DNA of 64,000 nt from Agapanthus africanus (Eukaryota > Streptophyta > Magnoliopsida > Asparagales > Amaryllidaceae), in NCBI GenBank assembly GCA_030015575.1, contig JASDDO010000026.1, forward strand, positions 71,201,433 to 71,265,432, written 5' to 3'. Every line of letters starts with the position of its first letter. The first letter of the stretch is position 1. Made by a program: the position numbers and the translations under genes. The notes under the pieces are model-generated. The model saw nothing but the letters and a program-made list of their open reading frames with translations, was not told where the DNA came from and did not search any database. Positions 1-10,746 of the stretch are shown here, one piece after another.

Positions 1-621
1 GGACATGCTACCTTTTACTGCCTAGCGGCACGTCTCGGATTCAGCCCGAGAATCTTGACCGTGGTCCCGGGCACGCACGGGATACTATTGAGTTACATCG
101 ATGATTCATCAAATTGATTTCAAAGACTTGAGAGTAGATAACCAACAGACCAGTTTAGTTTACTCACTGCACGCTACCTTTCACTGCCCTGATTTAGATT
201 GCTTTACACCTGCTTTACTATTTATGATTATACTTGCAAGTCTTGCTACCCTGTTTACATATTGTTGCTTGATGTTATGACGTGCTGACGTCTGGGTTTT
301 GCATGGCCCAGATCCTTCTACCTTTGTTGCAGACTGATCAGGAGTATTGCCGCTGTTAGACCGAGTGGTGAAGTTCCTGTCGGTATGTAGTTTTACTTTC
401 CAGGTGTTTCATTTATTGTGTCTTTTGCTTCCGCATATCGTTATTTCTTGACTCATTCATTCTGGCTCATGGACATATACTAGATAGTTTAGTTTACTTT
501 CCTGTTCTTGATATCTCTACAGCCGTAATGTGACCGTGGAGGGATTTTTCCTATCCACAGGTAGCATGGTTGGCTATGTCACGTGCCCATCTTAGCGTAC
601 TCTGGGAAGCGGGGCATGACA
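1..621 (+). mobile_element. 3' end of left LTR of Ty3/gypsy element 1
   Basis: This stretch repeats almost exactly at 7200-7820, including the ending GGGAAGCGGGGC(A/G)TGACA. I count about a dozen base differences over 621 bp by eye, roughly 2%, so the two LTRs are young relative to each other. The LTR finishes with the canonical CA at 621 and is followed ten bases later by a primer-binding site. The rest of this LTR, about 2.9 kb, lies before the window. Confidence 0.9.
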
Positions 622-630
622 TGGTTCTTT

Positions 631-643
631 TGGTATCAGAGCC
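631..643 (+). other. Primer-binding site, initiator tRNA-Met type
   Basis: TGGTATCAGAGCC is the usual plant retrotransposon match to the 3' end of initiator methionine tRNA. It starts ten bases after the end of the left LTR, slightly farther than the usual few bases. Confidence 0.85.
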
Positions 644-1164
644 ATAGGATATAGGTTAATCGAGTTTGATTCTTTGTAGTTGGGTATTGGACCCAATACA
701 CGGATCAGAATACTCGTGATTAAGAGCATGTCCTGCCACCTTATTATCGTGATTCTTGAATCATATCTTTCTCGTATCCTTCGTCTTGACGTTATGCAAA
801 CAACTTTGCATCTCGGCTTGAAACCTTTTTGGTTCTCTATTGTTTCTCCCCATTCCTTGATTCTGATACTAGGATTTAGGCGACTTGAGTGGAGTTATGT
901 AATTGTACCTATGAACTGCAGCATGGTTACAATGCGGTACTCTATTTAAGTAACTTGGAGTCCTGGTCTTGATTCACTTCCTTGTTTCATGGTTGTTATA
1001 TTACCTTGCTTCTCTCGGTTTCATTGCTTACCAGTTCTTGTTTTATCGCCAGCTTGAATCATGTTTATCGTGCTTGATCATCTTCGGTATCTTGACTTCG
1101 GATGAAGTCATCTCGGTAGCTTACTTGTTCTTGTTTTTCCCCGCGTTAGGATTATTCAATTCTG
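644..1164 (+). mobile_element. Element 1 leader; gag missing
   Basis: Here the 5' leader and gag of a chromovirus should lie. I see no capsid sequence and no CCHC zinc knuckle; the reading frames are short and not protein-like. About 540 bp separates the primer site from the first protease remnant, far too little for a normal gag, so gag and the start of protease are deleted. Confidence 0.7.
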
Positions 1165-1458
1165 GTGCATCCCTCGTTGTTTGTTGTCTTGGGAATGGAT
1201 TTTCGCGGCACGTTCCACGCTCATATTGATTGTAAGGAAAGGAAAGTGATTCTCCAGATTCCCGGACATCCGGAGCTTGTTTTGCTGGAGGAAGCGGTTC
1301 TGTCGGGCCTGTCGAGTTTAGGGCTAGGCCGACAAACAATGTTGTTTCGTCGTTGGAAGCAGATAAGAAAGAAGCGCCGGCTATGGTTCGAGAATTCATG
1401 GACGTGCTCAAAGACACCTCAGGTTTATCGCCAAGCAAGATGTGGAGTTTACGATTAA
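1165..1458 (+). pseudogene. Aspartic protease remnant of element 1
   Basis: The frame encodes a stretch with the pattern VLGMDF...HAHIDCKERKVILQIPG, which matches the end of the retropepsin domain of plant Ty3/gypsy polyproteins (usual form: GMDWL...DC..K.V.F). The catalytic DTGA segment that should precede it is not visible. After about residue 50 the frame stops resembling the family and is closed by a stop. It is a broken, non-functional fragment that leads into the reverse transcriptase region. Confidence 0.65.
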
Positions 1459-1469
1459 TTTTGTTCTTG

Positions 1470-2400
1470 GTGCAGCGCCAATCTCAAAGGCGTATTATCC
1501 AATGGCACCAGTAGAGTTGGAAGAAGTCAAGAAGTAGGTTGCTGAATTACTTGAGAAGGGTTGGATTCGCAGCAGTAGCTCACTTTGGAGAGCTCCAGTT
1601 CTTCTAGTAAAGAAGAAAGATGACACAAGGAGGATGCGCATTGATTATCGAGAATTTAAACCGGGTGACTATTAAGAACAGTACCCGATCCCTCGCATTG
1701 GCAAATTATGTGAGCAGCTAATGGTATGAGGGTATTCTCGAAACTGGATTTGCGATCCGGATATCATCAGGTTCGAGTTAAAACATAAGATATTTGCAAG
1801 ACGGCGTTCAGAACTCGGTATGGACATTACGAGTATTTAGTGATGCCCTTCGGAGTAACGAGTACACCGATGATATTTATGGACTTGATGAACCGAATCT
1901 TTTCACCATTCTTGGACCAGTTTATAGTGGTATTCGTCGATGATATTCTGGTCTACTCGAGGAGCGTAGAAGAGCATGCAGAACACTTGAAGATCGCATT
2001 GCAGACATTGAGGCAAGAAAGATTATATGCAAGGATGAGCAAGTGCGAGTTTTGGCTTGAAGAAGTGAAGTTTTGGGGCACATTGAGGCTGGAGATGGAA
2101 TCACCGTTGATCCCGAAGGACTACAGCAGTTCGAGATTGGCCGATTCCGAAGAATGTTGCGGGGATGAGAAGTTCCTTGGACTTGCCGGGTATTATAGAA
2201 GGTTCGTGGAGAATTGTACTCGTTTGGTTGAGCCTCTGACCAAGCTTACGTGCAAGGAAGTACCAGTGTGGACGGATAAGTGTGCGTCAGCCTTTGAGGC
2301 GTTGAGGCAAGGATGGATAACCGTTCTTATTTTGACCGTATCAGATGGTTTCGGAGAATTGGTGTTTCATAGCGACGTATCTGGAAAAAGGATTTAGATG
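1470..2400 (+). pseudogene. Reverse transcriptase domain of element 1, broken
   Basis: The N-terminal part (about 1485-1835) reads through the family motifs PISKAYYPMAPVELEE, LLEKGWI and APVLLVKKKD, but with in-frame stops and frame changes around 1535 and 1665-1840. From 1840 a longer open stretch carries MPFGVT, the catalytic FVDDILVYS box near 1933 and the connection segment [12 protein letters not shown] near 2170. This is the Ty3/gypsy type of reverse transcriptase, which copies element RNA into DNA. Several lesions show it cannot make an active enzyme. Confidence 0.9.
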
Positions 2401-2720
2401 TGTTTGATGCAGCATGGGAAGGTTGTGGCTTACGCGTCGAGATAGTTGAAGACCCATGAGAAGAATTACCCAACTCCTGACTTGGAGCTAGCAGCTGTGA
2501 TGTTAGCTTTGAAGATTTGGAGACACTAACTTTTGGGCGGAAGGGTCGAGGTTTTCACTGATCATAAAAGCTTGAAGTATATGTTCATGCAGAAGGAGCT
2601 TAATATGAGGCAACGTAGATAGTTGGAGCTGATGGCTGACTACGATCTCGATCTTAAGTACCATCCGGGGAAAGTTAATGTTGTACCAGATGCGCTTAGT
2701 CGGGTGCCAGCAATTCAGAT
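2401..2720 (+). pseudogene. RNase H domain of element 1, broken
   Basis: Across stop codons the frame reads KVVAYASR, KNYPTPDLELAAV, VFTDHKSLKYMF and LKYHPGKVNVVPDALSR, the conserved RNase H blocks of plant Ty3/gypsy pol. Internal stops follow AYASR, KIWRH and RQRR. At two of them a stop stands where the family usually has Gln or Trp, explainable by one transition each (CAG to TAG, TGG to TAG). The domain would remove the RNA template strand during reverse transcription. Confidence 0.85.
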
Positions 2721-2839
2721 GTTGACTACACAGAAGGAACTTATTGAAGACTTTCGGAGATTCGATTTGGAAGTTGTGCTACCGCATTCTTCGGGACAGT
2801 TGATGCAGCTGCAAGTACAGTCGTCATTGATCGAGGATA

Positions 2840-3700
2840 TTAAAGCAGTGCAATTGCAGGACCCAAGATTGCGAAAGTTTCGAGAACAGGTTGAAGTTGA
2901 ACTTCGAACGGACTTATTGATTCATGAATGTGATTCGTTACGGTATGGTAGCCGTTTGTGTGTGCCAAAGGGAGATATTCGTGAATAAGTTATGAGGGAG
3001 GCACACAGTTCCGAGTATTCCGTACATCCAGGAGGCACGAAGATGTACCGAGATTTACGACAGCATTTCTGGTGGGAAGGCATGAAACGGGAGATTGGCC
3101 ACTTTGTGGCAAAGTGCTTGGTGTGTCAGCAAGTTAAGACTGAACATCAAAGGGTTGCTGGTTTAGTGCAACCACTTCCGATTCCTCAGTGGAAGTGGGA
3201 ACATATAACCATGGATTTCGTGACGGCTTTACCGCGGAGTCCAAAGGGCAACAATGCAGTTTGGGTGATTGTTGACGGATTGACTAAGGCAGCTCATTTC
3301 ATCTCTTTTCGAGATGATCAATCAACGGAAGTTGGCAGAACAGTGCATACAGGAGATAGTAAGAATTGCACGGAGTACCGGTGAGCATCGTGACCGACCG
3401 TGACAACCGTTCTTATCACACTTTTGGAGGAACTTACAGGAAGGTTTGGGAACTGGTTTGAAGTTTAGTACAGCTTATCATCCTCAGACAGATGGCCAGT
3501 CGGAGAGAATGATCCAAACTCTTGAAGACATGTTGAGAGCTTGCATGTTGGACTCCAAGGGTTCATGGGAGGATCATCTACATTTGGTGGAGTTCTTACA
3601 GCAAAGGTTTCCAGGCGACTATTCATATGGCTCTATTCGAAGCCTTATATGGTCGCAAGTGTCGTTCGTCTGTTTATTGAGACGATGTTGGTGAACGAGG
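2840..3700 (+). pseudogene. Integrase domain of element 1, broken
   Basis: The HHCC zinc-binding region (HPGGTKMYRDL ... CLVCQQVK) is at about 3020-3140. It is followed by the catalytic core start ITMDFVTALP near 3205, VDGLTKAAHF near 3270, a damaged TDRD segment near 3393, and AYHPQTDGQSERMIQTLED near 3470-3530 with the catalytic glutamate. A stop after 3384 and a frame change near 3410 separate the second acidic residue from the rest, and another frame change follows near 3590. The domain would insert the cDNA into the chromosome. Confidence 0.88.
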
Positions 3701-3749
3701 ATTGTTGGGACCAGGTTTGGTTGTGCAGACAGTCGAGAAGGTTAGCAAT

Positions 3750-4245
3750 ATCTGGAATTATGTGAAAGCAGCGCAAGAACGGCTGAAGAGTTTGGTCAAT
3801 ACATCGAGAGGACCTCTAGAGTTCACTGTGGGTGATCTAGTATTCTTGAAGATATCACCGACTAGAGGGGTGATCCGTTTCGGAAGTCGAGAAAAGTATA
3901 GTTCTCGATTCGTTGGACCTTTTGAGATTTTGGAGCGTATTGGAGAAGTGACGTATCTCATGTATCTCGACTCCGTAAGTATGTTCGAGATGAAATACAT
4001 GCGTTGTATCATTCGGAACTGACTGTACGAGAAGATTTGACTTTTGAGAAGCGACTGATGTCGAATTAGGAATCGAAGAGAAAGGTCCTTAAGAACAAAG
4101 TTATCCCTCTTATACTTGTTTCTTGGAGTAATCGCTCGCGTGGAGAACCAACTTGGGAGCGAGAAGATGAAATCCGGCAGAAGTTTCCACATTTATTCTT
4201 GAAATTTCTTGTTTGTTTATCCTATCTTGTTCTTGGAATTTCGAG
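3750..4245 (+). pseudogene. Integrase C-terminus and chromodomain remnant
   Basis: The part reading FTVGDLVFLKISPTRGVIRFG and FVGPFEILERIGEVTY is the GPF/Y module at the end of plant gypsy integrases. Past stops it continues with VLKNKVIPLI and NQLGSERE-like residues that resemble the chromodomain tail of the Tekay/Del chromoviruses, which guides integration to chromatin. Between them the usual LP..S.VH.VFHVS block is damaged. Confidence 0.7.
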
Positions 4246-4273
4246 GACGAAATTCTTTTGTAGTTGGGTATAA
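4240..4273 (+). other. Polypurine tract region of element 1
   Basis: TTCGAGGACGAAATTC is a conserved sequence just before the 3' LTR in Tekay-type chromoviruses, and it recurs before the right LTR of element 2. A short purine-rich stretch (GTAGTTGGGTATAA) precedes the LTR start TGTAACACCC at 4274. It would prime plus-strand DNA synthesis. The tract is weaker than usual because T residues interrupt it. Confidence 0.6.
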
Positions 4274-4959
4274 TGTAACACCCGAGTTCATTTATACCAA
4301 TTCCAGTTTCCATATTTACTTATCCGTGGTCTTTTCTTGATTTAGCGTGTTTGGGTGTGAATGGTATTTTACATATTACTTTGCATTCGACCCGACCCGC
4401 TTGCTTGAAACAAGATTGATTCGTATTTATGAATCACTTGGACTTATTATGTAAACTTGTGCATTTTCAACTTTATCGTATACTGGCATTTTATCTGGCA
4501 TGACATCTTTTACCATATAACATTTTAGTCACGTAAAATAATTTAAAATTGCATTTCATAGCCTGCACGATACCCCTAACCCCGTGGTAGCATCCGCGCA
4601 TCTTGTTCTCGTCCCGTTCGGTGAAACGGACATGTTTGGATGGCTACGCGCATGTACGTGCATCCGTTCTTGGGGGTATGCTTTTTCTTTAACTGGGATT
4701 TCATTTTGAAATTTGGAAGTCGCATACATTTTTCATATTTTAAATCTGAATTTTTAGATCCGACCCGGAGTGTTTTGGGGTAAGTTTGTATTTGCCAAAA
4801 TCTCAAAACGGACTAATATTATAATATTATATTCCTTAATTCATTTAAAAATTTCCTTTAACTAATAATATTTTTCCATAACTAAATTTATCAAAGAATC
4901 AATTCTCACGCCTCTCTCTCTCTGCAAATATATTGATCATATTTTCAAAATCTTTTTTT

Positions 4960-5130
4960 AAAACAGACTCTCTCTCTCTCTTCCCTTCTCTTTCTCTCTC
5001 TCATCCTCTCTCTCTCTCCTCTCGTATTCCCTCTCTCTCTCTAACTGACTCTCTCTCTCCTTCACATACTTCTTTCATAAACTTTATTTTTTCAGAAACC
5101 CCATGCATTCTTTCTCTCTCTCCTCTCATC
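4960..5130 (+). repeat. CT-rich microsatellite in LTR
   Basis: Repeated blocks of (CT)3-6 are interrupted by TTC and ACTGA. Polypyrimidine stretches like this are common in leaders of plant transcripts. The open frames across it are compositional artefacts. Confidence 0.8.
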
Positions 5131-5433
5131 TCCTTCTTCGTTTTCCTGCGCCCGTTCCCACGCTAGAACCCACGTCCGCGACCCTCGTCGCGCTCGTCGC
5201 CGTCACACCCTACCCATGCCGGAGCCCTAGCCTCGTCGACGACCTTCCCTCACCATCTCCTCCCACTCACCTTCTTTATCTCCCTCACCTCTCTTCAATC
5301 GCCAACGACCGAACTAACCCAGGAAAACCTATTGCATCCATCCCCTTCACCGCCGATCAATGGCAACTCGCCGCCATCACCACCTCTGACTCCTCCTCCT
5401 CCTCTATCTTTTGCTTGAATTTTCTCCTTGCTC

Positions 5434-6095
5434 ATGGCTCTAGCACAGTTCGCCGACGATTGGAGGTCCCAGTTCCAGCCTCAGATCAGGGAAACGATCA
5501 TTCATGACTTTACGGAGGCTTTGGAGAGGAGTACACAAACATCTGATCCTGATGGCATGCTAAGGAGGTTGCTGAGCAATTAGAGAAGAATATTTATGCT
5601 GCTGCTCCCTCTCAGATTGATTATCTGCAAAGGATTTCTAGGCAAACGCTTGATTTGGAGCCACCGTCAGCTCCAGTTAATCCTGCGATGTCAAATTCTA
5701 GAGCTGGGAATAAAAATCCTATAGAATCAGATTCGATGGTGTTGAATCATACTACAGGTGCCAGGGTTGTTGATTGGCAAGAGGACTGCTATCAGAAGAT
5801 TAGTTCTATGAAGGAGCAGTACTTTACGGAACTGACCGACTTCCATCAAGGGATCACTTCCCAGTTGCGGCAGCTTCAAACAGTATGGTGGAAAAACTTC
5901 CTCTCTATGAAAAGCAAATACTGGATGTGGTAGCTTCAAACAGATGTGAAATGATTGCTCCACAAGCACAGGGACAACGACAGTTACAGCATCGTAATGC
6001 TGAGAATGCTCACCCGATACCACAGCAAAGACCATCTCCGATTTCTCAGCTATAGCCACCTGATAATTATGCGAACCAGAATTGGCAGCAAGACT
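5434..6095 (+). pseudogene. Captured MED15-like (KIX domain) fragment inside LTR
   Basis: Read across two frameshifts (near 5565 and 5884), this stretch first gives DDWRSQFQPQIRETIIHDF and LEKNIYAAAPSQIDYLQRIS. That is the pattern of the plant Mediator subunit 15 KIX domain (DWR.QLQ..SRQRIV...; FE.KIY.AA.SQSDYLRKIS). It continues with DWQEDCYQKISSMKEQYFTEL and a Gln-rich tail, also as in MED15. MED15 is the Mediator tail subunit that contacts activators. No introns are visible, suggesting capture through RNA. The first ATG (5434) opens the KIX frame. It lies wholly inside the LTR, so the left LTR should carry a copy too. Frameshifts and a stop at 6055 make it non-coding today. A small KIX-only paralogue is an alternative source. 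Confidence 0.72.
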
Positions 6096-7820
6096 AAGCT
6101 ATTGCCAGAGCCGTACGTGCCGTCGACGATCCCGATGACCTAGCGAGCGTACCTGACCCGTGTGATCACTTTGTGCGTTGTTTGGATCCGTTCCGTGTAC
6201 CGTGCGCGCGTCGCAACTTTTCCCGCCGACGTGTGACGTTCCATATACCCGTTTCTTGATCCGATCAGGCAAGTGAAACTTGCTACATGCTAATCATACT
6301 ATTCTTATATGAATTTATCTATTTTCTTATTAAAGCTATAAATAGAAACTAAATCCATGAGTTCCAAGTTAACAGCACGATGTCCCGTTTACATATTTTA
6401 GATCTAGAACTTGAAACCTACTGTTGCATTTAGTTTTCTAAACCTAAATAACCACATTTATATGTTAGATCTCATAATCATAATCGTTTGCATAGCCATA
6501 ATACCCTTTTGTAGTTTATACCCTATCGGACGACCGGTTGCATACATCTAGTATAATTCATATTCAATTTCACATCTAGATTGTTTTGGTACATATTAAT
6601 ATGATTTTATCATCCACATTTGGTATACTGCCTTCATGAAATGTTAAAACTATCCCTTAAACTCAAACTGATAACCGTGCATCCAAGTAGTTTAATCTGT
6701 ACTTATTTGCATATCATATTACCGGTGCCATTTTATTGTTCTGATAATACCCATGCTTGTTTATTTATAACCATGTTTATATTAGTTGATTTGTGAGCAT
6801 CCACATATTATTTGTGCTTCGTGACATGACCTGTTGCACTTCCTATCTGATATGACATGGTACCGTATACTCTTGACATGACACCTAAATACATTACTTG
6901 ACTTGACTTGATGTACCATGGCTTGACCTTTTATCTGATCTTGTGTCTAATGCCAACGAACCTGACATGTAGTCCTTACGGACTATTCCTGTTGTCTATC
7001 CAGACAGACCCGCACCTACCTGCTCTTGTGTTGGCATTAGTTCTTGATTACTTAAATACCTGACTTGAACACATATAACTTGGGGGTATGGGGAAATCAA
7101 TGATGAAACCTGACTTGTAACTCGACAGTTCGATACCTGTTCTGATCAGTCTTACGGGTTAGGCCAGCCCCGGAGTGATGATGCTGACATCACTCATCTG
7201 TACATGCTACCTTTTACTGCCTAGCGGCACGTCTCGGATTCAGCCCGAGAATCTTGACCGTGGTCCCGGACACGCACGGGATACTATTGAGTTACATCGA
7301 TGATTCATCAAATTGATTTCAAAGACTTGAGAGTAGATAACCAACAGACCAGTTTAGTTTACTCACTGCACGCTACCTTTCACTGCCCTGATTTAGGTTG
7401 CTTTACACCTGCTTTACTATTTATGATTATACTTGCATGTCTTGTTATCCTGTTTACATATTGTTGCTTGATGTTATGACGCGCTGACGTCTGGGTTTTG
7501 CATGGCCCAGATCCTTCTACCTTTGTTGCAGACTGATCAGGAGTATTGTCGCTGTTAGACCGAGCGGTGAAGTTCCTGTCGGTATGTAGTTTTACTTTCC
7601 AGGTGTTTCATTTATTGTATCTTTTGCTTCCGCATATCGTTATTTCTTGACTCATTCATTCTGGCTCATGGACATGTACTAGATAGTTTAGTTTACTTTC
7701 ATGTTCTTGATATCTCTACAGCCGTAATGTGACCGTGGAGGGATTTTTCCTATCCACAGGTAGCATGGTTGGCTATGTCACGTGCCCATCTTAGCATACT
7801 CTGGGAAGCGGGGCGTGACA

Positions 7821-10195
7821 AAATTCTTCCAAAATTTGCTAAGTACAAATGGAGTCAAGTGGAGTTAGCGATCAAGTTCTCTTCGTTGAAGATCGGAGTT
7901 GTTTTCGGAGCTACCGCGACACCATGAAGACTTCTCCCTCTTCTTTACTCTTTTCTCAACACTCTAAAACCGTAAGTCTCTCTTCTTCCCTTTCTTCTCA
8001 TCTCTAATTGCATTCTTAAAACATTCCGACAAAAGTGGAGTCAACTCCGATAACATTTTCTTTGCAATATTTTAATCCGCTTTTTAAGTCACACCAATAC
8101 CTAACATAACTTTAAAATGTTATTCTCTTTGTTTACCTTTTTATGCAATTAAAATTCCATGTGAAATGATCATATAATAAACTTTTTCATCTAAATACCA
8201 TGAACTTTAATTATAACCCTTTGTTCAATAATTAGTCATACATACATCTAGAACATTCACGGGGTAACAACCTACCCCCCCCCCCCAATTTTGATTCATA
8301 GCACGATATTTGGTTAGAATTTTTCATCTAAATGAAACAATTTTCAATAAAATACCATCACTTTATAAAAATATGTTTTTAATCGTTATTTTTAAAATCT
8401 TTTGCAATTGCGTCTCTACAATCGTTTTAGGAGAACCCGTCTATGGATGGTGCAGGTTATCGCATGTCCTTAGGATAGTAGAGTGAGATACAGAACTACT
8501 CACGGAGCATTCGGTCTCGAAAGAAATAAAAATATGATTTAAAAGAATATAACTTTTCTAAATCAACATTAAATCTTTGGAAAATGATATAAAATTATGA
8601 AACTGTATTTTCAATAAAAACAAATTGTGAAAATTATCTTTTAAAATGAAAGATTGAAATTTTAATAAAATACCACGAATTTTTCAAAAGCAGTATTTTT
8701 CATAAAAATACCATAAACTTTTTTTAAAAACCAAGTTTTATTACTAAAATACCATTAAAATTAAAATACATGTTCATAAAAACTCTAAATAACATAAATC
8801 ACCCTCGAGATTTATTTTTAAACAATATTAAAGTATTTTTCATAAAACCCCCTCGAGAAATGCATACAATATAAATAACATTAATAAATATTAAGGACTA
8901 TAGATTAATATAGGTTTAAACAGTATCATTTCTCTTGAGCCCCAGAGAGCCGGAGAAAGTGAGTGCTTACCTAATCAGGTTAAATAAATTAACGGAGTTA
9001 TCAAATGACAATTGTCTTGAAAAAAAACATAAATCCTGTCGTCCATGTACAGCAGTTGTCCGATTACTTCCGAATATTAGAAATTCAAGAGTTAAATCCT
9101 TTCATAAGATACCGGCTCCAACCTGAATTCTAACTCAAACCAAAATTCAAAATCAAACACGAACTTTAATACTTGATCATGAATCTGAACACTCGAATTC
9201 ATATATCAAACTCAAACTTGAATACTTGACTCGACTTGACCGAACCATAGATATAATTTGACATGAACTTGACATGAATACTTGAGTACATGATTATATC
9301 TTGAACATAAACTTATACATTTTTTTATATTCATGGATTCGGCCAAGACCTGTAAACTTGAACTATAAATTAGAATACGCAGGGATAAAAGGATAGGTTG
9401 GTACGGAACGTATATCGTGGCACGAGAGGTCACTTACAAGATACATACATGAATTCATGTGCCGTTGTCCCGTGGATTATGACGGATCCTTGTACTACAT
9501 ATTACCATAGTCCACGGGATAAGATGGACTCCTCTTGCATACATGAATACTTTTTTTATCAAACTACAAATAACCATCTTAGAATAACTATCTTATACCG
9601 GTAAATAAATATGCTTAAATACTCTCCTATATAAGCTTGCATGTTCACTTTTACTTGGTTTTTCTTCACTTTATATACTATCTTCTTTAATTTTTTGGGG
9701 ACTTACCGAGCGCTAGTTCGCTGACGACGTTCATCTATATTATTTTCTTTGGAATACTCGTCAGGAGGACCATATTCGGAGGAGATAGAGCCGGGTCTGG
9801 AGAACTTGGACCATTTTGCTTCTCAGCCTGATTTTTAGCTCCTGCCTGTATTTACTTCCAGCATGATATTGTTTAGGCATTTTCTTTATCATTGTATTTT
9901 TTTATTACAAACAGTTGTATGTAAATTTGAATGTAAATAAAGTGGTTGTTTCATTTTATTACTCTTATTATTCTTGCACATTGTTATATTGCTTAATTGC
10001 TCTTAACGTATTTTCATAGTAAATACGTTGCGGGCTTGCCACGTCACTATTTCCGTCTACTGGGAAGCGGAGCGTGAATCTTGTTATTCTTGTACATTGT
10101 TATATTGCTTAATTACGCTTAACGTATTTTCATAATAAATATATTGCGGAGTTACCACGTCACTGTTTCCGTCTACTGGGAAGCGGGGCGTGACA
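7821..10195 (+). mobile_element. Family-B LTR, 3' part (copy B1), interrupted by element 1
   Basis: This resembles the reverse complement of the solo LTR at 14044-16877 and the LTR ending at 47995. Shared blocks are AAGTGGAGTTAG, CCGTAAGT at 7970, a paired CCCGTGGA/TCCACGGG segment at about 9470-9520, GGGACTTACCGAGCG, and the end GGGAAGCGGGGCGTGACA. The resemblance begins directly after element 1, so element 1 sits inside this LTR and its 5' part is upstream of the window. No coding sequence is present. A 12-base C run lies at 8275-8286. Confidence 0.75.
9968..10195 (+). repeat. Tandem duplication of the LTR 3' end (about 115 bp)
   Basis: The segment reading TTATTCTTG(C/T)ACATTGTTATATTGC ... 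CTACTGGGAAGCGG(A/G)GCGTGA occurs twice in a row. The first copy ends in a damaged terminus (GGAGCGTGAA), the second in the intact GGGGCGTGACA. Confidence 0.85.
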
Positions 10196-10689
10196 CAAAG
10201 AAAACATATATTCTTAAACGTCGAAATACTCACGAGCTGGTGTTGAGCGCTAACCTGCGACCACTTCTCTTGGATCGGGATAGTGCGTTCTCTGACACCG
10301 TTGTTCCGATTCTCCCTATTGCAAACCGACGCTTCCTTGCAAATATAAAGAAGATAATATTATATATCACAGAATATGATTTCATGTTATATTATTACAA
10401 TCTTAAAAATTTAATTTATAGCTGAACATCATCACGCTCATAATACGCGACCAACAGCGGCCAATCCTCTCTCCGGACATCCCGAAAAATGGCCTCCATC
10501 ATCGCCTCTAGCTCCTCCTCAGTTGCCGCAGCTCAGGGAATGTAATGATACTTCCTTACTTCATATTGGCGTCTCCTTTTGATAGCTTGGCACTCAGATA
10601 TGACCCAGTCTATGGCCCGATGTGCATTGAACGGCATAGGAATGCCATCCTCGCCGATGACGCCGATGAATCTGTAATATCCTTGGGTC

Positions 10690-10746
<57 letters not shown>

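Larger units (their letters stand above)
4274..7820 (+). mobile_element. Right LTR of Ty3/gypsy element 1 (3547 bp)
   Basis: It starts TGTAACACCC and ends GGGGCGTGACA, standard plant gypsy LTR termini, and its last 621 bp match the start of the window. The inner part holds a CT-rich tract (4960-5130) and then a protein-like segment resembling MED15 (5434-6095, listed separately). A conserved stretch after about 6265 (GGCAAGTGAAAC...TACATGC) recurs in the LTRs of element 2, so the two elements are related. The five bases after it are AAATT; the left target duplication lies outside the window. Confidence 0.9.

Noticed and set aside
4933-5507. Two open frames in the CT-rich part of the element 1 LTR
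   Set aside because: The peptides are Ser/Leu/Pro low-complexity products of a CT microsatellite. The protein-like signal begins only at 5434, in another frame.
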